Source of the DNA: UBA961 sp049426725
Lineage (GTDB): Bacteria > Bacteroidota > Ignavibacteria > Kapaibacteriales > UBA961
Reading direction: 5' to 3'
NCBI GenBank assembly: GCA_049426725.1
Contig: JBMSYN010000026.1
Location: forward strand, 1-18,126
Length of the DNA: 18,126 nt
Shown: in pieces, positions 15,474 through 18,126 of the stretch
How positions within the stretch are numbered: position 1 is the stretch's first letter
Layout of the letters: each line of letters starts with the position of its first letter
Position numbers and translations under genes: made by a program
The notes under the pieces: model-generated
The model's database searches: none
Seen by the model: only the letters and a program-made list of their open reading frames with translations
What the model was told of the DNA's origin: nothing

Positions 15474-15481
15474 TATCTTTG
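15474..15481 (+). promoter_or_regulatory. -7 promoter element for rpsF-rplI
   Basis: TATCTTTG is a perfect TAnnTTTG box, 17 bp after the hemW stop. The -33 position (around 15450) does not carry TTTG. The transcript would begin near 15488, leaving a leader of about 62 nt that contains the hairpins and Shine-Dalgarno listed separately. Confidence 0.6.
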
Positions 15482-15497
15482 CTGCTCTAATTTCCTG

Positions 15498-15525
15498 CCC
15501 AAACAGATTAGATTTGGGCTGTTTG
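15498..15525 (+). promoter_or_regulatory. Structured rpsF leader with two mutually exclusive hairpins
   Basis: CAAACAG (15500-15506) can pair with CTGTTTG (15519-15525) as a 7-bp stem. Alternatively CCCAAA (15498-15503) can pair with TTTGGG (15513-15518) as a 6-bp stem. The two share bases and cannot form together. No T-tract follows, so this is not an intrinsic terminator for hemW. In other bacteria the S6-S18 complex binds an RNA element in the rpsF leader; whether this is a counterpart is inference, and the known CCG box was not recognised. Confidence 0.4.
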
Positions 15526-15538
15526 AAACAACAACCAC

Positions 15539-15543
15539 AGGAG
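15539..15543 (+). promoter_or_regulatory. Shine-Dalgarno sequence of rpsF
   Basis: AGGAG lies six nucleotides before the rpsF ATG at 15550. It decides the start against an in-frame ATG at 15514 that would add twelve residues foreign to S6. Most non-overlapping starts in this window lack such a site (tdh, the lipoprotein, the helicase, the acidic protein), although GGAG precedes nnr and the M42 peptidase. Confidence 0.7.
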
Positions 15544-15549
15544 CACAGA

Positions 15550-15957
15550 ATGAGCATTCGTCGTTTATACGAGAGCACATTCATCATCAATGCCGCCCTT
15601 GAAGATCCGGATATCGAAGCGGTGATCCGCAGAGTGACCGAATATATCGAGAATCATGGTGGTACTTTCGTTGAGATGAACAAGTGGGGTCGTCGCCGCC
15701 TTGCTTACCCAATCAAAAAGAAATACAATGGCTATTATGTGTATATGGCCTTTGAATCAGCATCTGAGGTATTGCCTTTGATCGAGCGTTTCTTCACTTT
15801 GGAAGAAAATGTCTTGCGTCATTTGACCTTGGAATTATCAGAAAAACTTCGTGAGCATCGCAAAGAGCGCGCACTCATTTCCGGTTCAACTATACCTGCT
15901 GAACCAATGGAAGAGAATGTTGCTCCTGTGAAAGCTCCGGTTGAAACAGAATTATAA
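15550..15957 (+). CDS. rpsF: 30S ribosomal protein S6
   Basis: A 135-residue small-subunit protein bS6, which binds S18 on the 30S platform. The core has YESTFIINAALEDPDIEAVI (7-26), GGTFVEMNKWGRRRLAYPIK (37-56), YNGYYVYMAFES (59-70) and LTLEENVLRHLTLEL (82-97), the normal ferredoxin-like fold. About 25 extra residues at the C-terminus are rich in Pro, Glu and Val and are probably disordered. The start is fixed by AGGAG six bases upstream and by the usual S6 N-terminus. rplI follows after 48 bp. The rpsR gene that normally lies between them is absent. Confidence 0.96.
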   Translation: MSIRRLYESTFIINAALEDPDIEAVIRRVTEYIENHGGTFVEMNKWGRRRLAYPIKKKYNGYYVYMAFESASEVLPLIERFFTLEENVLRHLTLELSEKLREHRKERALISGSTIPAEPMEENVAPVKAPVETEL

Positions 15958-16005
15958 TTTACCCATTGATACACGAGTTATCACATACCCGAAAGAGATG
16001 AACCT

Positions 16006-16449
16006 ATGAAAATCATTCTTCGTCAAGATGTAGAAAACCTGGGTAAAATGGGTGATATCGTGGTAGTCAAAGATGGCTATGCACGTAACTACCTCATTCC
16101 CAGAAGTCTTGCATATTATGCATCTCCTTCTTACATCAATGTATTTGAAAGTGAGAAGAAGCGCCACATGGCAGAGATGGCACGCAAGAAAGAAGCAGCA
16201 GAATTATTTGCTTCAAAATTGTCTGAAATTCAAGTCAGCGTACCAATGAAAGTTGGTGAAGAAGGTCGTTTGTTTGGATCAGTTACACCACAAATGATTG
16301 CGCATGAACTTGGTGTGATGGGACATGACATTGATCGTCGTTCCATCATCATTGATGAGCCGATCAAATCACTTGGTGTTTTTGATGTCAAAGCAAAATT
16401 GCATCCTGAAGTGATTGCCACATTCAAAGTGTGGATCATCAGCGCATAA
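16006..16449 (+). CDS. rplI: 50S ribosomal protein L9
   Basis: A 147-residue bL9 protein. The N-terminal RNA-binding domain is MKIILRQDVENLGKMGDIVV followed by KDGYARNYLIPRSLA (22-36). A long helix rich in Lys, Glu and Ala covers about 48-72. The C-terminal domain contains GEEGRLFGSVTPQMI (83-97) and IKSLGVFDVKAKLHPEV (119-135). Length and both domains are normal. The site upstream of the start is weak (GAAAGAG). A strong intrinsic terminator ends the unit 21 bp past the stop. Confidence 0.97.
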   Translation: MKIILRQDVENLGKMGDIVVVKDGYARNYLIPRSLAYYASPSYINVFESEKKRHMAEMARKKEAAELFASKLSEIQVSVPMKVGEEGRLFGSVTPQMIAHELGVMGHDIDRRSIIIDEPIKSLGVFDVKAKLHPEVIATFKVWIISA

Positions 16450-16470
16450 TGCGATCGAATTATTTCTACA

Positions 16471-16498
16471 AGAGCACATCATTTGATGTGCTCTTTTT
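16471..16498 (+). terminator. Intrinsic terminator after rplI
   Basis: AGAGCACATCA (16471-16481) and TGATGTGCTCT (16484-16494) form an 11-bp perfect inverted repeat with a TT centre, and the T run continues to 16498. It lies only 15 bp before the next start codon at 16514. The T run is on the plus strand, so it acts on rpsF-rplI transcripts. Confidence 0.85.
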
Positions 16499-16513
16499 GT
16501 ATGGAGCAGAAAC

Positions 16514-17542
16514 ATGAACAAATCTTATGAATCCTTACAACAATTGGTTGAGATTGATTCACCTACGGGATATACACATCATGCTGAAGCATTTGTGATG
16601 ACATATCTTAGCAATAAGGGTTTATATCCAAAGCAAACTCATAAAGGTGCGGTCAAATTGTCTTTTGGTGAACATCCGACAATTGCATTGGCTGCTCATC
16701 TTGATACGTTAGGTGCAATAGTATCAGGTATCAAACCAAATGGTACGCTAACTATTTCGCCAATTGGTGGATTGGGTCTCATAAGTTTTGAAGGTGGATA
16801 TGTTAGAATTCGTACAATGAATGATAAAGTATTTACCGGTACATTTTTGCTCAATAATCCAGCTTCACATGCGAATAAAGCAACAGATTCTGCACAACGC
16901 TCGATTGAAACCATGCATATTCGACTAGATGAAGAAGTCAATACGAAAGAAGCATGTGAGAAATTAGGTATTCGTGTCGGTGATTTTGTCTGTTTTGATA
17001 CCCGTTATGAGGAATTATCCAGTGGATATATCAAATCTCGATTCATGGATAATAAAGCATCATGCTATGTCTTGTTTCGATTGGCTGAACATTTAGCTGA
17101 GCGAAACATTTCAATCCCTGTTGAATTCTTTTTCAGCAATTATGAAGAAGTAGGACATGGGGGTTCCGGTGGTTATGCTGAAACAGTCAAAGATTTGCTC
17201 GTGCTTGACATGGGAGTGGTTGGTGATCAATGCGAGGGTAGTGAAACCCATTGCTCCATTTGCGCAAAAGATTCGACCGGACCATATGATTATGCACTTC
17301 GCAAAGAATTGACAGAACTTGCAATCAAGCATGAAATTCCACATAAAATAGACATCTATCCATTTTATGGATCTGATGGCTCAGCTGCTTTGCGTGCAGG
17401 TAATGATTTCAGAGTTGGTTTGATTGGGCCCGGTGTATCAGCTTCGCATGGCGTTGAAAGAACTCATAAAAAGGGAATTGAAGCCACAATAGAACTCTGT
17501 TTGGCTTTCTTGCGAAATAGATTTCCTGAAGCGGGAATCTAA
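16514..17542 (+). CDS. M42-type metal-dependent aminopeptidase
   Basis: A 342-residue peptidase of the M42 glutamyl-aminopeptidase/cellulase-like group within the MH clan, probably cytoplasmic with two metal ions. Expected metal and catalytic residues are visible: H62 and D64 in AAHLDTLGA, the bridging D179 in SRFMDNKAS, E211/E212 in NYEEVGHGGSGG, D232 in VLDMGVVG, and a late histidine in SASHGVERTHKKG (H312 or H318). The loop DSPTGYTHHAEAF (15-27) is a typical N-terminal feature. Length matches the family. The start at 16514 is preceded by GGAG with a 7-nt spacer. No separate promoter was found between the rplI terminator and the start, so it may use read-through or an unrecognised promoter. 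Its stop is one base away from the stop of the convergent LprI-like gene. Confidence 0.9.
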   Translation: MNKSYESLQQLVEIDSPTGYTHHAEAFVMTYLSNKGLYPKQTHKGAVKLSFGEHPTIALAAHLDTLGAIVSGIKPNGTLTISPIGGLGLISFEGGYVRIRTMNDKVFTGTFLLNNPASHANKATDSAQRSIETMHIRLDEEVNTKEACEKLGIRVGDFVCFDTRYEELSSGYIKSRFMDNKASCYVLFRLAEHLAERNISIPVEFFFSNYEEVGHGGSGGYAETVKDLLVLDMGVVGDQCEGSETHCSICAKDSTGPYDYALRKELTELAIKHEIPHKIDIYPFYGSDGSAALRAGNDFRVGLIGPGVSASHGVERTHKKGIEATIELCLAFLRNRFPEAGI

Positions 17543-17543
17543 T

Positions 17544-17891
17544 TCAACGACCTTTCAACATTGCACGTAATTCTTTGGTTCTTTTTTTCGTTTTTTCTTC
17601 AAGACAATTGTGGAAAATCATTGGAGCCATGCTCCCACCTTCGTATTCTCTTGATTCTTTTTCACAACTTGCTTCTTTCATTTTTATCCATTTCTTTTGT
17701 GCACTTTTCAAAGTCGCTTTTTCCGCCTCGCTCAAAACAGACATAACTTGTTTGTATACAGCATTTAACTCTTTATCAGCTTTCATATAATCATTGTACG
17801 CTTGTTCATTCATTTCAATTTGAGTTTGAGCGTGTACTTCAAGAGTTAAGAATCCTAAGAAAAATATGAAAGGTAGCATAATAGTTTTCAT
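17544..17891 (-). CDS. LprI/DUF1311-family secreted protein
   Basis: A 115-residue exported protein. The signal peptide covers about residues 1-21 (MKTIMLPFIFFLGFLTLEVHA), followed by QTQ. The mature part matches the DUF1311/LprI N-terminal pattern: MNEQAYNDYMKADKELNAVY (27-46), LKSAQKKWIKMKEASC (61-76), YEGGSMAPMIFHNCLEEKTKKR (83-104, listed as two joined segments), with C76 and C96 available for a disulfide. LprI of Mycobacterium inhibits lysozyme; for most members, including this one, the role is unknown. The protein lacks a lipobox, so it is probably soluble in the periplasm or secreted. It lies 14 bp downstream of the T9SS cargo gene on the same strand, and no separate promoter was seen. 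Confidence 0.87.
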   Translation of the reverse strand: MKTIMLPFIFFLGFLTLEVHAQTQIEMNEQAYNDYMKADKELNAVYKQVMSVLSEAEKATLKSAQKKWIKMKEASCEKESREYEGGSMAPMIFHNCLEEKTKKRTKELRAMLKGR

Positions 17892-17905
17892 TGTAATTCC
17901 ATTGT

Positions 17906-18126
17906 TTAGTGTTGAATGATGATTTTACCGCTGAATGTACTTGTTATCAATCTATATGAGCCATTGGGTAGCCCTGAGCAGTTAATGAATTGAGTGGGAC
18001 CTTTCATAGTAAAAAGCGAATTTCCTTTGACATCAAGTATAACTATATCCTGTTGAGGAATAGAAAATGTTAGAATCCCATTTGATGGATTAGGATAAAA
18101 TGTAATGTGGTTCTCTTCCTCTTGAA
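17906..18126 (-). CDS. C-terminal end of a T9SS-sorted secreted protein (partial)
   Basis: The last 73 codons of a gene whose start lies beyond the right edge of the window. The reading frame enters at 18124 and stops at 17908-17906. The visible residues form a type IX secretion system type-A sorting domain: FYPNPSNGILTFSI, a VILDVKGNSLF strand pair, then the ending SGLPNGSYRLITS and FSGKIIIQH. The motifs PNPSNG, LPNGSY and a short basic-hydrophobic end are diagnostic. Such domains are cleaved after outer-membrane export. The passenger domain is not in the window, so its activity is unknown. Confidence 0.88.
   Translation of the reverse strand, partial: QEEENHITFYPNPSNGILTFSIPQQDIVILDVKGNSLFTMKGPTQFINCSGLPNGSYRLITSTFSGKIIIQH

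Noticed and set aside
15498..15525. Intrinsic terminator for hemW
   Set aside because: The inverted repeats are AT-containing and no T run follows, so a leader structure of rpsF fits better.
15998..16009. Mini-ORF ATG-AAC-CTA-TGA overlapping the rplI start
   Set aside because: Its stop overlaps the L9 ATG as in a coupled leader peptide, but a three-codon frame is expected by chance and has no start signal of its own.

Overview
The window looks like chromosomal core and envelope DNA from a member of the Bacteroidota or a close relative (Chlorobiota/Ignavibacteria/Kapabacteria side of the FCB group). Three signs point there. The right edge carries the C-terminal end of a protein with a type IX secretion (T9SS) sorting domain. 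Intergenic regions contain the Bacteroidota-type promoter -7 box TAnnTTTG, in two cases with a TTG/TTTG -33 element 19-20 nt upstream. The ribosomal protein L28 has the Bacteroidota-like sequence. Base composition is AT-rich by eye. I see no prophage, CRISPR array, insertion sequence, rRNA or tRNA, and no gene-free stretch over 300 bases.

Left block (1-4345, minus strand): a four-gene operon reading right to left behind a clear promoter at 4316-4345. It holds a small protein with a very acidic tail, a UvrD/PcrA-type DNA helicase, a family-4 glycosyltransferase and a GmhB/HisB-N-type HAD phosphatase. The last three are joined by ATGA overlaps. A tandem REP-like repeat at the window edge supplies the last codons and the stop of the phosphatase gene.

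Second block (4342-6404, minus): rpmB (L28), with its own promoter and a strong intrinsic terminator, followed immediately by a TPR outer-membrane-type lipoprotein. Third block (6430-11006, minus): an SDR-type L-threonine 3-dehydrogenase, a YyaL/DUF255 thioredoxin-domain protein and a Wzy/WaaL-type O-antigen polymerase/ligase, all overlapping, behind a promoter in the divergent region 10954-11085.

Fourth block (11058-15457, plus): nnr (NAD(P)HX repair), a COG2509-type FAD dehydrogenase and hemW, each joined by a 4-bp ATGA overlap. Fifth block (15474-16498, plus): rpsF and rplI with promoter, structured leader, Shine-Dalgarno sequence and a strong terminator. The usual rpsR between them is absent. 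An M42-type aminopeptidase follows. It converges with a minus-strand pair: an LprI/DUF1311 secreted protein and the 3' end of the T9SS cargo gene.

I found no convincing new defence or mobile system. The points most worth a second look are the rpsF leader and missing rpsR, the acidic-tail protein encoded with a helicase, the repeat-derived C-terminus of the phosphatase, and the conserved-looking but uncharacterised COG2509 enzyme coupled to nnr and hemW.
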